NCBI GenBank assembly: GCA_947165595.1
Contig: CAMVAV010000005.1
Span: forward strand, 1-64,000
Reading direction: 5' to 3'
DNA from: an uncultured Clostridia bacterium
GTDB lineage: Bacteria > Bacillota > Clostridia > Oscillospirales > Oscillospiraceae
DNA: 64,000 nt
Shown: positions 26,032 through 33,966 of the stretch, in pieces
Layout: every line of letters starts with the position of its first letter
How positions within the stretch are numbered: position 1 is the stretch's first letter
Translations under genes and position numbers: made by a program
The notes under the pieces: generated by a model
Told to the model about the DNA's origin: nothing
The model's input: the letters and a program-made list of their open reading frames with translations, nothing else
Databases searched by the model: none

Positions 26032-27117
26032 TCACATCTGAATACAGACCTTCCAGCCGTCTGCATGCTTTATGCTCTCGATCGACTCGGAAAAGCCTTT
26101 CAAAAGTCGAAGGTTCAGCTCGTCCAGATACGGCTCGCACAGGGGATCCCCGTCCAGGCCGCGAAAGCCGAATTGCAGAATATGCCTTGTGCCGGTCTCG
26201 CTGCACAGCAGCCGGACACTACAGCTCTGTGCCGGATGCTCCGCGGCGTGAAAGAGCGGATAGAGCAGCTCATCGCACAGAAACGGGATCAGCTTCATCT
26301 GCTTCCCGTCGTACTCATAGCGCTGCAGGAACGCGCGCAGCGCGCTCCCGAAGCCGAACAGGTCCAGATTGGCGGCGTCCAGCTCCATTTCCAGCATGCG
26401 GGAGCGGTACAGGAAGCGCTGCGTCAGCAGCTTTTGCGGGTGGTCAAACACCTGAGACGGCGGCCCCTGCTCATAGATCCCCTTTTCGGCGAGAAAAACG
26501 ACTGTGGTGGCAACCTTCTTCGCAAAGCGCATCTCATGCGTGACCAGGACGCTGGTCATCCCCTCGTCCACAAGGGAGCGGACGACCGACTCGACCTCGT
26601 CCACCATGGTCGGGTCCAGCGCGCTGGTCGGCTCGTCGAACAAAATGACCTGCGGATGCATGGCAAGCGTACGCGCGATGGCAACGCGCTGCTTCTGCCC
26701 GCCGGAGAGGTCGCCCGGCATGGCGGTCTCCCGTCCCGCCATTCCGACCCGCGCCAGCAGCCTCTTTGCCTCCGCAATGGCGTCTGTCCGGTTCATCCCG
26801 GCGACCTTCATGGGGGCAAGGATGATGTTTTCCAGAATATTCAGGTTGGAGAAGAGGTTGAAATGCTGGTACACCATGCCCATCTTGCGCCGGATGGCAT
26901 CGATATCGGCGCCCTTGGCCAGAATATTCTCCCCGTCGATCCAAATCTCGCCCTTCTCCGGAACAACCAGATGGTTGATGCAGCGCAGAAGCGTGCTCTT
27001 GCCGCAGCCGCTGCCGCCGATGATCACGACAGATTCGCCCTTTTTGACTTCCAGATCGATATTCTCCAGGATCGGACCGTTTCCGTAATCCTTTGTCAGG
27101 TTCTTGATTTGGATCAT
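26032..27117 (-). CDS. Amino-acid ABC importer ATPase with a 115-residue C-terminal extension
   Basis: 361 residues. The first about 245 are a GlnQ/HisP-type ATPase: Walker A GGSGCGKST, Q-loop VYQHFNLFSNL, signature LSGGQKQR, Walker B VILFDEPTSALD, H-loop THEMRFAKKV. The rest (from about FLYRSRMLEMELDA) is not part of standard polar-amino-acid ATPases; ...DELNLRLLKGFSESIESIKHADGWKVCIQM has a faint GHKL-ATPase flavour, which is only a guess. The start at 27117 overlaps the permease stop by the ATGA rule. Confidence 0.88.
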   Translation of the reverse strand: MIQIKNLTKDYGNGPILENIDLEVKKGESVVIIGGSGCGKSTLLRCINHLVVPEKGEIWIDGENILAKGADIDAIRRKMGMVYQHFNLFSNLNILENIILAPMKVAGMNRTDAIAEAKRLLARVGMAGRETAMPGDLSGGQKQRVAIARTLAMHPQVILFDEPTSALDPTMVDEVESVVRSLVDEGMTSVLVTHEMRFAKKVATTVVFLAEKGIYEQGPPSQVFDHPQKLLTQRFLYRSRMLEMELDAANLDLFGFGSALRAFLQRYEYDGKQMKLIPFLCDELLYPLFHAAEHPAQSCSVRLLCSETGTRHILQFGFRGLDGDPLCEPYLDELNLRLLKGFSESIESIKHADGWKVCIQM

Positions 27118-27794
27118 GCCGTCTCCACCCCCTGATGTCTGCGTGTTGTGGCAAGCCGGAAGCAAAGCTTGACGACGGCGCCGATGAAGAAGTACAGGAT
27201 CGTCACCGTGATGAGTCCCGCGAAGGCGTCCATGGTCCGGCTGGACACGATGGACGCAGCCCGCGTCATGTCCACGACCGCCAGATAACCCACGACCGAG
27301 GTCTCCTGCATCCCGGCGATGAACTGGTTCTGATAGAGCGGCAGCGCGGCGTCGACCGTCTGCGGCAGCGCAACGTACCGGAACGCCTGCCAGCGGGTCA
27401 TGCCCAGCGTCCGCGCCGCTTCAAGCTCGCCGGGCGCGACCGTATTGAGCGCCGTATCGAAGATTTCCGCAAGGTAAGCCCCCGACCGCAGCGTCAGCCC
27501 CAGAATCACGATCCAGAGGACCGGCAGCACGCTTGCGCCGAAAACGACATAGGCCAGCACCATCAGCAGCACCAGCGTGGGGATCCCCATAAAGAACGAC
27601 ATGATAATGCGCGCGGCGCGCCGAAGCCACGCCTGTCTGGCGCGCAGAGCCGCGCACAGCGCTATGCCGAGAGCCGTTCCGAGCAGGAAGCTCGCGAACG
27701 TCAGCAGCAGCGTTATGCCAAGGCCGTTCAGGAAAAAGAGATACCTGTCTTCCCGCACAAAGGTCACATACAGTGTGTAACGCAAATCGTCCAA
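27114..27794 (-). CDS. Amino-acid ABC importer permease (HisM/GlnP type)
   Basis: 226 residues with five or six membrane helices. The family's periplasm-facing FLNGLGITLLLTFASFLLGTALG and the EAA loop ELEAARTLGMTRWQAFRYVALPQ are intact. Gene order is binding protein, permease, ATPase on the minus strand, with 14 bp and a 4-bp overlap as junctions. Confidence 0.92.
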   Translation of the reverse strand: MDDLRYTLYVTFVREDRYLFFLNGLGITLLLTFASFLLGTALGIALCAALRARQAWLRRAARIIMSFFMGIPTLVLLMVLAYVVFGASVLPVLWIVILGLTLRSGAYLAEIFDTALNTVAPGELEAARTLGMTRWQAFRYVALPQTVDAALPLYQNQFIAGMQETSVVGYLAVVDMTRAASIVSSRTMDAFAGLITVTILYFFIGAVVKLCFRLATTRRHQGVETA

Positions 27795-27808
27795 TGACTT
27801 TCCCTCAC

Positions 27809-28663
27809 TTACTCCAGTTCTTCCACGGCGACTTTGATGTTCTGCTGAGTCTTTTCAATAAAATACAGGGACACTTGATCGAATGCGTCGCAGGTAAACA
27901 TTCCCGCATCGTTTACCTCCTCGGCATACACGTCGCTCATGCCGCCCGCCATCACGTCGTAGAGGCCGGACTGCAGGCCGATGATCATATCCGAATAGGT
28001 CGACAGCGTGAATTCCATCCGGTAATTGCGCTCGTTCGCAAAGTATTTCAGCGCCTCCAGATCGAAGCCGGTCGGGACATCCTCGCCCGCGTTTTGGAAG
28101 GTGCGCGGAAAGCCCTCGCTCTCCACGGCGACCCGCAGCACCTCGCCCGTTCCCGTAAGCTGTATGCCCGGATCAACGTAATTGACCCCGTCAAAGTTCT
28201 CCAGGCGCGTCAGGTGATCCCGATACGCTTCCGTCTTCTTGAATTCCGCCAGAAACGCGTTGAAATCGTCCTTGAGCGCTTCTCCGTCCGGATTGAAATA
28301 CAGGATCGCGCCAAAGCTTCCGCAAGCGGGAAGCACGCGGTTGAGACCTTCGCTCCCCACCGCCATCCGCTTCCATGCGAACGTATCCACCGCGATTGCG
28401 TCCACCCGGTTCGTCTTCAGCGCCATGACCATATCGGCAAGCGAGTCATAGCGCACGAGCTCCATGTCCGTCCGCCCCGTGAGGAGATAGTCGGGCTCCC
28501 AAGCGAGCAGGAGTCCGACGCGCCGCCCCTGCAGATCGTTGACGTCCGTGATCGGCCTGTATTGCCACTTTACCGCTCCGCAGCCGCCAAGGACAAGGGC
28601 CAGCGCCAACAGCAGCGCCGGTACAAATCCACATTTTTTCTGCTTCCATCTCATTCGCTTCAT
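27809..28663 (-). CDS. SBP_bac_3-type binding lipoprotein with swapped (permuted) half-domains
   Basis: 284 residues. Lipobox LLALALVLGGCG. The order of segments is unusual. The first half (ITDVNDLQGRRVGLLLAWE, MVMALKTNRVDAIAVDTFAW) resembles the second half of a family-3 solute-binding domain. It is followed by a part starting GEVLRVAVESEGFPRTFQ, then GFDLEALKYFANERNYRMEF, DMIIGLQSGLYDVMAGGMSD, which resembles the first half, and then it stops. Start ATG 28663 after GGGAGGCAAGGTCTG. The frame is open to GTG 28828, but that codon lies at or ahead of the predicted transcription start. It is the first gene of the importer operon. Confidence 0.8.
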   Translation of the reverse strand: MKRMRWKQKKCGFVPALLLALALVLGGCGAVKWQYRPITDVNDLQGRRVGLLLAWEPDYLLTGRTDMELVRYDSLADMVMALKTNRVDAIAVDTFAWKRMAVGSEGLNRVLPACGSFGAILYFNPDGEALKDDFNAFLAEFKKTEAYRDHLTRLENFDGVNYVDPGIQLTGTGEVLRVAVESEGFPRTFQNAGEDVPTGFDLEALKYFANERNYRMEFTLSTYSDMIIGLQSGLYDVMAGGMSDVYAEEVNDAGMFTCDAFDQVSLYFIEKTQQNIKVAVEELE

Positions 28664-28830
28664 CAGACCTTGCCTCCCGTCGATCTCCCCGATGGACAGG
28701 CCCTTTTCCGCTCTCAGACGCCGCAGCGTTTCCCTGACGGGCTTTTCGGCCGCGGGCGCTTTCTCGACGGGCGGCGCTGCGGCCGCGGGGACTCCCGCCG
28801 GCGCGGCAGTCTGCTTGCTCCGGGACACAA

Positions 28831-28859
28831 ATTGTAACGCATTTTACTGAAATAAGCAA
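28831..28859 (-). promoter_or_regulatory. Promoter of the amino-acid importer operon
   Basis: Minus strand: -35 TTGCTT (28854-28859), 17-bp spacer, -10 TACAAT (28831-28836). Transcription would start near 28824, giving a roughly 160-nt leader before the ATG at 28663. Confidence 0.75.
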
Positions 28860-29028
28860 GGAAAAATGCAAAAGCAGAAACAGCGGCGGCGCGGAATGCC
28901 GATCGCGCCCCACGTTCCGGCGCCGCGGGTCATGGTTCGGCCAGTTTCTAAGTGGCAGCGAGCTCTGCGTATGGACGATGAGCGGTTTGCGTGTTATAAT
29001 GATCTCACCATATCGGTATTTGAAGGTG

Positions 29029-29178
29029 ATACTGAAATTTATTAAAACGATTGAAAATCGTTTTATAGCCGCGCAGCGGCGTTAAATTTCGCATGAGACG
29101 TGTTTTGCGCCTTTGGCGCAAAACCAGCGTGCGCAGCACGCGCCTTTCAAATTAAATCTTTTAATTTGAAAGTAGTAT
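29029..29178 (+). repeat. 150-bp multi-hairpin interspersed repeat, copy A
   Basis: It is nearly identical to the reverse complement of 53585-53734 (I see two differences). It is built of five consecutive hairpins: AAAACGATT/AATCGTTTT, GCCGC/GCGGC, TTTTGCGCC/GGCGCAAAA, GCGTGC/GCACGC and CTTTCAAATTAAA/TTTAATTTGAAAG. The ends are ATACT...AGTAT, a short inverted repeat. It encodes nothing; it looks like a MITE or a structured intergenic repeat. It lies between the importer promoter and the small gene at 29191. Confidence 0.85.
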
Positions 29179-29190
29179 GAGGTTTATAGT

Positions 29191-29418
29191 ATGGCGATTG
29201 TACAGCTTGTATTGTCGGCGATTATCTGCGGAACTCTTTTGCCGCAGCGGCTCATAGACGCGGCGTCCATGGCGGCGGCGTCCGACGCCATGGCGTTTGC
29301 CGCCGGACGGGATATCTGTCCGGGCGGCTCGTTCGACGACGCCGTCGCCGCGCATGAGATGGTGCACACCATCTGTTGCTTTCCTCCTCACACAATCGAA
29401 TCCGTGATTGAGCGTTGA
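29191..29418 (+). CDS. Small hypothetical protein (75 aa)
   Basis: Not recognised. It is supported by a Shine-Dalgarno-like GAGG at 29179-29182, 8 nt from the ATG, and by a rho-independent terminator that starts exactly at its stop codon. The product has a hydrophobic N-terminus (IVQLVLSAIICGTLL) and three cysteines, one in DICPGG and a pair in TICCFPP. No homologue can be named. It could also be a remnant; the opposite strand is open over the same interval but lacks these signals. Confidence 0.4.
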   Translation: MAIVQLVLSAIICGTLLPQRLIDAASMAAASDAMAFAAGRDICPGGSFDDAVAAHEMVHTICCFPPHTIESVIER

Positions 29419-29455
29419 GGAAAGCCGCGCTTTCGCGCGGCTTTCCTCATTTTTC
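29416..29455 (+). terminator. Terminator after the 29191 small gene
   Basis: Perfect 15-bp stem TGAGGAAAGCCGCGC / GCGCGGCTTTCCTCA (29416-29430, 29435-29449), loop TTTC, followed by TTTTTC on the plus strand. No U-tract on the minus strand. Confidence 0.85.
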
Positions 29456-30247
29456 TATTCGCAGTTGCCGCGGCAGTGCGCGCAGCCGGCGCACGAGCCG
29501 CAGTTTCCGCCGCAGGAGTGTTTCCCGCGCTTTTTGTCCCGCAGGAGAGAGGTGATGAATGCTCAGGCTGATCTCGTCCTCTTCGAGCATCCCGAACGCG
29601 CCGCCTGCCGCCGCGCTCTTGTCCCCGACGTACCAGTAGTCGCAGCGCTCCGCGCCGAGGGCGACGGTGTGCGTGCGGATGAGCTTTGCATGCATCAGCT
29701 TCGCAAGCTGGTGATCCCACGCGCAGATGTGCGGCGTCAAGTCCTCGTAACCGCGCGCTTTCGCAAACTCAGCGATCGGGCAGCCGATCAGGTGGAAGCA
29801 GAAGCCCTCCGCGCGGCGGTCGGGGTTGATTTCCATGCCCCAGGCATTGCCCCATTCGCCCGCCGCCTTCTTTCGGTCCAGCTTCTTCTTGTAGCGCCGA
29901 TACCACGCGTAGCCAATATCCATCTGCCACTTTTTATTCGCGTCGATCAGCCTCCCGAGCGGGGCGAGCGACTGATAGCGCCACTCCATGAGCTCGTCGA
30001 TCGCCGCCGCGCCCATGCGGTGACCGGACGCCTCATATGCCGCGAAGAGCAAAAGCCCCATATCGAGGTTCTCCGCGAGCATATTGTCCCTGCCGCCGAC
30101 GTCGGGAGCTTCCGCGAGGAACCGGCGATACGTTCGGTCGGTCTCCCGCAGCAGCTCCTCCGCCTCGGCGGGGTAGTATTTCTCCGCATAGCGGCGGATC
30201 AGCTTTTTTGTGCTCCGCACCGTCCTGGATTCTCTGCCGCTCATCAT
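29447..30247 (-). CDS. L-2-amino-thiazoline-4-carboxylic acid hydrolase-family protein (second copy)
   Basis: 266 residues. It looks like the ATC_hydrolase family: FCFHLIGCPIAEFAKARGYEDLTPHICAWDHQLAKLMHAKLIRT, with the C-terminal CDYWYVGDK replacing the CDCGY-type ending of its neighbour. The family is named for hydrolysis of 2-aminothiazoline-4-carboxylate to cysteine precursors, but most members are uncharacterised. The ATG overlaps the stop of the upstream paralogue (TGATG). Last gene of the nine-gene operon. Confidence 0.8.
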   Translation of the reverse strand: MMSGRESRTVRSTKKLIRRYAEKYYPAEAEELLRETDRTYRRFLAEAPDVGGRDNMLAENLDMGLLLFAAYEASGHRMGAAAIDELMEWRYQSLAPLGRLIDANKKWQMDIGYAWYRRYKKKLDRKKAAGEWGNAWGMEINPDRRAEGFCFHLIGCPIAEFAKARGYEDLTPHICAWDHQLAKLMHAKLIRTHTVALGAERCDYWYVGDKSAAAGGAFGMLEEDEISLSIHHLSPAGQKARETLLRRKLRLVRRLRALPRQLRIEK

Positions 30248-30879
30248 CAGATTCTCTTACTGTACCCGCAGTCGCAGTACGGCCCGCCGGAGGCAAGCGT
30301 GAACTCGCGCACGAAGGCCGACGCGCCGCCCGCCTCGGTCATCGCGTAGTCGAGCCGGCACATCGCGCCCACGCAGTCAAAAAGCCCCAGCTCGCGCATG
30401 AGCGTGCAGATGCCGCACTTTGTAAAGCGCGCCTCATAGCCGCTTCCGTCCTCATAGGGCAAAAACTCCATGTTCCACGAATACGGGTTCCGATCCGCCG
30501 CGTTCAGTGCGGCGGTCTTTTTCATCCCTTCGACGTCCCGCTCGGAAAACTTCCTTCTCCCGCCCATACGGCAAAACCACTTCGTCGGCGCGATCATCAT
30601 CGCCGCCTCGTAATAGTCCGCCAGCTTTTCCACATTCGGACGCTCCGGCATACTGAGTACAAACGCCGAAAACAGCGCGCAGTTGACGATGTTCATCCGA
30701 AAGCGGTCGCCCTTCTCGAACGCCGGCAGCCGAGAGATGATCTCACGGTACTTTGGCTTTGCCGACCGCGCGACGCGATCCGCCGTCCCACGGTCAAAGC
30801 CGAGCACATTTGTCAGATTGGCGCGAAACGACCCTTCGTATAAGAGCCACATCCCCAGCGGCATACCGATGTATTTCAT
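30247..30879 (-). CDS. L-2-amino-thiazoline-4-carboxylic acid hydrolase-family protein (first copy)
   Basis: 210 residues. Family features in the C-terminal half: RFTKCGICTLMRELGLFDCVGAMCRLDYAMTEAGG and the ending SGGPYCDCGYSKRI, with cysteines likely to bind a metal or catalyse. The N-terminal half (MKYIGMPLGMWLLYEGSFRANL) also fits. Tandem with a diverged paralogue. Position downstream of methyltransferases and a metal regulator suggests small-molecule sulfur chemistry, which is inference. Confidence 0.82.
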   Translation of the reverse strand: MKYIGMPLGMWLLYEGSFRANLTNVLGFDRGTADRVARSAKPKYREIISRLPAFEKGDRFRMNIVNCALFSAFVLSMPERPNVEKLADYYEAAMMIAPTKWFCRMGGRRKFSERDVEGMKKTAALNAADRNPYSWNMEFLPYEDGSGYEARFTKCGICTLMRELGLFDCVGAMCRLDYAMTEAGGASAFVREFTLASGGPYCDCGYSKRI

Positions 30880-30940
30880 CCGATCGATCTCCCATCGCCA
30901 GCCCCTCCGGAATCACTTTCCAAACCATGATCGTGACCTC

Positions 30941-31621
30941 TCACTTTCTGCATTGGAACACCGCGATGCTCTGCACGTTATAGACCTTCGCCTCGCCGTA
31001 CAGCCCTTCGAGCCGCGTCCGCAGGCTTTCGAGCGTTTCAAACGGTTCCGTGAAGAAGCCGCGCTTGATGTAGAACTGGCGGATGCGCTTGTCTGTGTGC
31101 GCATTGCAGCCTTTCACATAAAAGCACCCGCAGAAAATGCCGCCCGGCTTCAGCACACGGTATGTCTCCCGATACGCCGCCTCCTTGTCCGGGAAGGCGT
31201 GGAAACCATTGAGCGAGACCACCGCGTCGAAGCTCTCGTCCGCGAACGGCAGCGCGCCGACGTCGCCCTGACGGAACGCGACGTTGGAGATACCCATTTC
31301 AGCGGCTCTCGAGCGTGCGGACGCCATCATCTTCTCGGAATAGTCGAGGCAGGTGATCTCCGCCTCCGGCAGCGTTTTCCACACGGGCATCGACAGCACG
31401 CCCGTCCCCACCGGCACCTCCAAAAGCTTTCCCTTGAAATCCGCCGGGATCGCCTCGAACGCACCCGCCTGATACTCCAGCGCGTCCTTGCGCGTCATGC
31501 GCCACACGCCCTTGAGGATCATCCTTCCCGGCAGCGTCGTGCCGGTCATCATGCCGTCGTAGAAGCCGTGCGCGTTCCCGAGGCTCTTATACGCCGATTT
31601 GATCTCGTCCTTGCGTGACAC
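30941..31621 (-). CDS. Class I SAM-dependent methyltransferase (UbiE/COQ5-like)
   Basis: 226 residues. SAM motif I is LLEVPVGTGVLSMPVW, the acidic residue after beta-2 is in TCLDYSEKMM, motif II/III is FRQGDVGALPFADESFDAVVSLNGFHAF, then LKPGGIFCGCFY. Small-molecule methyltransferase; substrate unknown. It sits 15 bp downstream of the DtxR-type regulator. Confidence 0.88.
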   Translation of the reverse strand: MSRKDEIKSAYKSLGNAHGFYDGMMTGTTLPGRMILKGVWRMTRKDALEYQAGAFEAIPADFKGKLLEVPVGTGVLSMPVWKTLPEAEITCLDYSEKMMASARSRAAEMGISNVAFRQGDVGALPFADESFDAVVSLNGFHAFPDKEAAYRETYRVLKPGGIFCGCFYVKGCNAHTDKRIRQFYIKRGFFTEPFETLESLRTRLEGLYGEAKVYNVQSIAVFQCRK

Positions 31622-31636
31622 AAAAAACGCCTCCTG

Positions 31637-32008
31637 TTATTGTTTCAATTCCGCCATATGCTGTTTGACCGCGGCGAAGGTCTCGTCGCTGATGACGTGC
31701 TCGATGCGGCAGGCGTCGTTCGACGCCGTCTCCGCGTCCACGCCGAGAGAGACGAAATACTGCGTCATCACAAGATGGCGCTCGTAGATTTTCGCGGCAA
31801 GCTCCTGGCCCAGCTCGGTCAGCCGGATGCCGGAGCTTTCCTCGATGCTCAGAAAGCCGCCGTCTTCCAGCAAATGGATCGCGCGGCTGACGCTCGGGCG
31901 CGTGACGCCCATCTGCTCGCTGACGTCCTTTGCGCGAATAAAGCTCTTTTTGTGCGAGAGGACGTAGATGGTTTCCAAATACATCTCGCCCGATTCCTGC
32001 AATACCAT
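31637..32008 (-). CDS. DtxR/MntR-family metal-dependent transcriptional regulator
   Basis: 123 residues. Winged-helix part: MYLETIYVLSHKKSFIRAKDVSEQMGVTRPSVSRAIHLLEDGGFLSIE. Dimerisation/metal part: LAAKIYERHLVMTQYFVSLGVDAETASNDACRIEHVISDETF, with the family's E-R-H...H and C-R-I-E-H metal ligands. No SH3-like third domain, like MntR. Start ATG at 32008; the longer frame overlaps the preceding methyltransferase. It is a likely metal-responsive repressor of its own operon through the palindrome at the promoter (36134-36147). Confidence 0.92.
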   Translation of the reverse strand: MVLQESGEMYLETIYVLSHKKSFIRAKDVSEQMGVTRPSVSRAIHLLEDGGFLSIEESSGIRLTELGQELAAKIYERHLVMTQYFVSLGVDAETASNDACRIEHVISDETFAAVKQHMAELKQ

Positions 32009-32019
32009 AGGTTTTTCCT

Positions 32020-32802
32020 TCACTTCTTCCCGACCAGCAGCGTCGAGCCGGTGAGGAACATCGTTTTCGCCTCGGCGCGGCTCATGAATTTTCCGTTCGC
32101 CGTGTCGATCAGCTCCACGCGCTCGTAACCCATCGCGCACAGCGAAGCGCAGAACCTTTGCATGTCGCCGTAGCGCGCGGGGCTCATGATGTCGTGGATG
32201 GCAAACGTGCCGCCCTTTTTGAGCACGCGCAGGGTTTCGAGCAGCAGCTTCTGTTTGTCCGCGCCCACGACGTTGTGATAGACGTAGTTGCTCGTCACCG
32301 CGTCGAAGCTCTCATCCGCGAAGGGCAGCTTCTTCGCGTTGCCGACGCAAAACTCCGTGTTCTCCACGCCCTCCGCCGCGGCGTTGCGCTCGCAGAGCTC
32401 GCGCGAGAACGAGGCGTACTCCGGCCCCCACGCGTCGCAGCCCACCATACGAGCCCCCGGATTGCGCTTCGCGCAGGCAATGGTCAGCGCGCCGCTGCCG
32501 CAGCCGACGTCCAGCCCCACGCCGCCGTCGGGCAGCGTGACGTACTCCGCCGTGCCCTCGACGATCTGCCTGGAGAGCTGACGCTTTCCATCATAGGAGA
32601 ACTGCCCGCGTGCATAGGCGCACCATGCCGCAAACGCGCCGCAGCCCGCCGCGCCCAGCGCGGATACGGCGGCGAGCGCCCTGGTCCCCCTGCTTTTGCC
32701 GAACACGCCGAACCCCGCCGCGCCGAGCGCCAGCGCGCCCGCGCCCACGGCAAAGCTCGTCAGCATCCCCTTCGGCACCCAGTTTTTGTAATCAGCCTTC
32801 AT
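32020..32802 (-). CDS. SAM-dependent methyltransferase with N-terminal membrane helices
   Basis: 260 residues. Two hydrophobic segments (LTSFAVGAGALALGAAGFGVF, ALAAVSALGAAGCGAFAAWCAY) precede a class I methyltransferase domain: VGLDVGCGSGALTIACAKR, VGCDAWGPEY, NAKKLPFADESFDAVTSNYVYHN, LKKGGTFAIHD. It is a membrane-anchored enzyme of unknown substrate; the domain resembles the other methyltransferase at 30941 only in its motifs. Confidence 0.87.
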   Translation of the reverse strand: MKADYKNWVPKGMLTSFAVGAGALALGAAGFGVFGKSRGTRALAAVSALGAAGCGAFAAWCAYARGQFSYDGKRQLSRQIVEGTAEYVTLPDGGVGLDVGCGSGALTIACAKRNPGARMVGCDAWGPEYASFSRELCERNAAAEGVENTEFCVGNAKKLPFADESFDAVTSNYVYHNVVGADKQKLLLETLRVLKKGGTFAIHDIMSPARYGDMQRFCASLCAMGYERVELIDTANGKFMSRAEAKTMFLTGSTLLVGKK

Positions 32803-32809
32803 TGTGTCG

Positions 32810-33646
32810 TCAGCCCTCCCCGAATGTGATTTTGATAATCCGCATACGGACCGAATTGTCGCAGAATTTAAGCATCATGCGGTGGACAAGCCCCAGCTCG
32901 CCCGAAATGTCGCGGTAGCCGCGCATATAGCTTTTCGACGTCACGGCGGCGAAGTCCGCGCTCCACGCTCTCAGGCTCGCGGGGTCCTCCAGCGAGAACA
33001 GCGCGTCCACGTCGCGGATGCCGGCCTCCTTGAGCCACGTCTTCGTCATCAGCTTTGCGCCGCGCCGGTTGCAGGTGTCAAATGCCAGCACGCCGCCCGG
33101 AAAGCGCCGCGCCAGCTCCGCAAAAAGCCGCCGCACGTCCTCGGTTTTGAAGTAATAGAACACGCCCGCCGCAAAGAACACCGCGCCCTTCGCGCCGTCC
33201 ACGCGCTCCATCCACGAAAAGTCGTTCAAATCGCAGCCGATGTTCTCCTCGCGCTCTCCGGCGCTCAGCAGCCCGTTGCGAACCGCGATCACATCCGGCA
33301 GATCGACATTATACCCGCGGCACGTTCCGTTGTCCACCTTATGAAAGGTATCATCCAGCCCGCAGCCGAGATTGACCACGGCGGCTTCGGGATGCGCGCT
33401 CAGGTAGTTCCCGACCTCCCACGCAAGGTCGTACTGCCGCTGGGCGACCTCCAGCGCGCCGAACAGCCCCATGGTCGAGCGCATCTTCTTCTCGCGGCTC
33501 GCGAAATCGTAGTCGAGAAGCGAACAGACGCGCTCCGCCCCGGGATCGGAAAAGAGCGCCGGATACCGCTCCGAGCAGACCTTGCGCGCAAAGAGCGGGA
33601 TGACGAGCGTCTCCTGCACGGTGTTCTTTTCAATGTGGTATTTCAT
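32810..33646 (-). CDS. Leucine carboxyl methyltransferase-family (PPM/Tcmp-like) SAM methyltransferase
   Basis: 278 residues. LCM-family layout: early ARKVCSERYPALFSDPGAE, then the SAM motif AAVVNLGCGLDDTFHKVD, the acidic VDLPDVIAVR and the mid-domain FFAAGVFYYFKTEDVRRLF. Bacterial members methylate small carboxylates in secondary metabolism. The start overlaps the stop of the HMA gene by 4 bp (ATGA). Confidence 0.85.
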   Translation of the reverse strand: MKYHIEKNTVQETLVIPLFARKVCSERYPALFSDPGAERVCSLLDYDFASREKKMRSTMGLFGALEVAQRQYDLAWEVGNYLSAHPEAAVVNLGCGLDDTFHKVDNGTCRGYNVDLPDVIAVRNGLLSAGEREENIGCDLNDFSWMERVDGAKGAVFFAAGVFYYFKTEDVRRLFAELARRFPGGVLAFDTCNRRGAKLMTKTWLKEAGIRDVDALFSLEDPASLRAWSADFAAVTSKSYMRGYRDISGELGLVHRMMLKFCDNSVRMRIIKITFGEG

Positions 33647-33900
33647 CGTCCGAACAGCCCTTTTTTCTCATACGGCGCGGTCGTGACGAGCGTGCAGAGA
33701 TAGCCCGTTTCGGCAATCGCGGCGCGGAGCTTTTCCTCGTCCACGGCAGTTTCCGTCAGGAAGGACGCCTCGCCCTTTTTGTGCGACGCCGCGACCTTCC
33801 TTGCGTCCGGCACGGTCTTGCGGATAACGTCGCAGATGTGCGCCTCGCACATACCGCACATCATGCCGTCAATGGTAAGCGTGGTTTTCAGCGTTGACAT
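33643..33900 (-). CDS. HMA-domain metal-binding protein (copper/zinc chaperone-like)
   Basis: 85 residues. Starts MSTLKTTLTIDGMMCGMCEAHI, where M-x-C-x-x-C is the heavy-metal-associated motif. The ferredoxin-like fold seems complete (ending ETGYLCTLVTTAPYEKK). A free-standing HMA chaperone next to a P1B ATPase usually delivers or senses its metal. The ATG at 33900 is preferred over one 9 nt upstream, given GAGG at 8 nt. Confidence 0.88.
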   Translation of the reverse strand: MSTLKTTLTIDGMMCGMCEAHICDVIRKTVPDARKVAASHKKGEASFLTETAVDEEKLRAAIAETGYLCTLVTTAPYEKKGLFGR

Positions 33901-33966
33901 GGATGTCACCTCACAGTATCGTCCCGCCCCGGCAAAAGAGCGGGGAAAAATCCGGAGCTCGAACCG

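Noticed and set aside
28664..28828. GTG-started N-terminal extension of the permuted binding protein (contains ETLRRLRAEKGLSIGEID, which looks like the start of an HTH protein)
   Set aside because: The GTG is upstream of the predicted transcription start, and the lipobox requires the ATG at 28663 as start. I consider the HTH likeness accidental.
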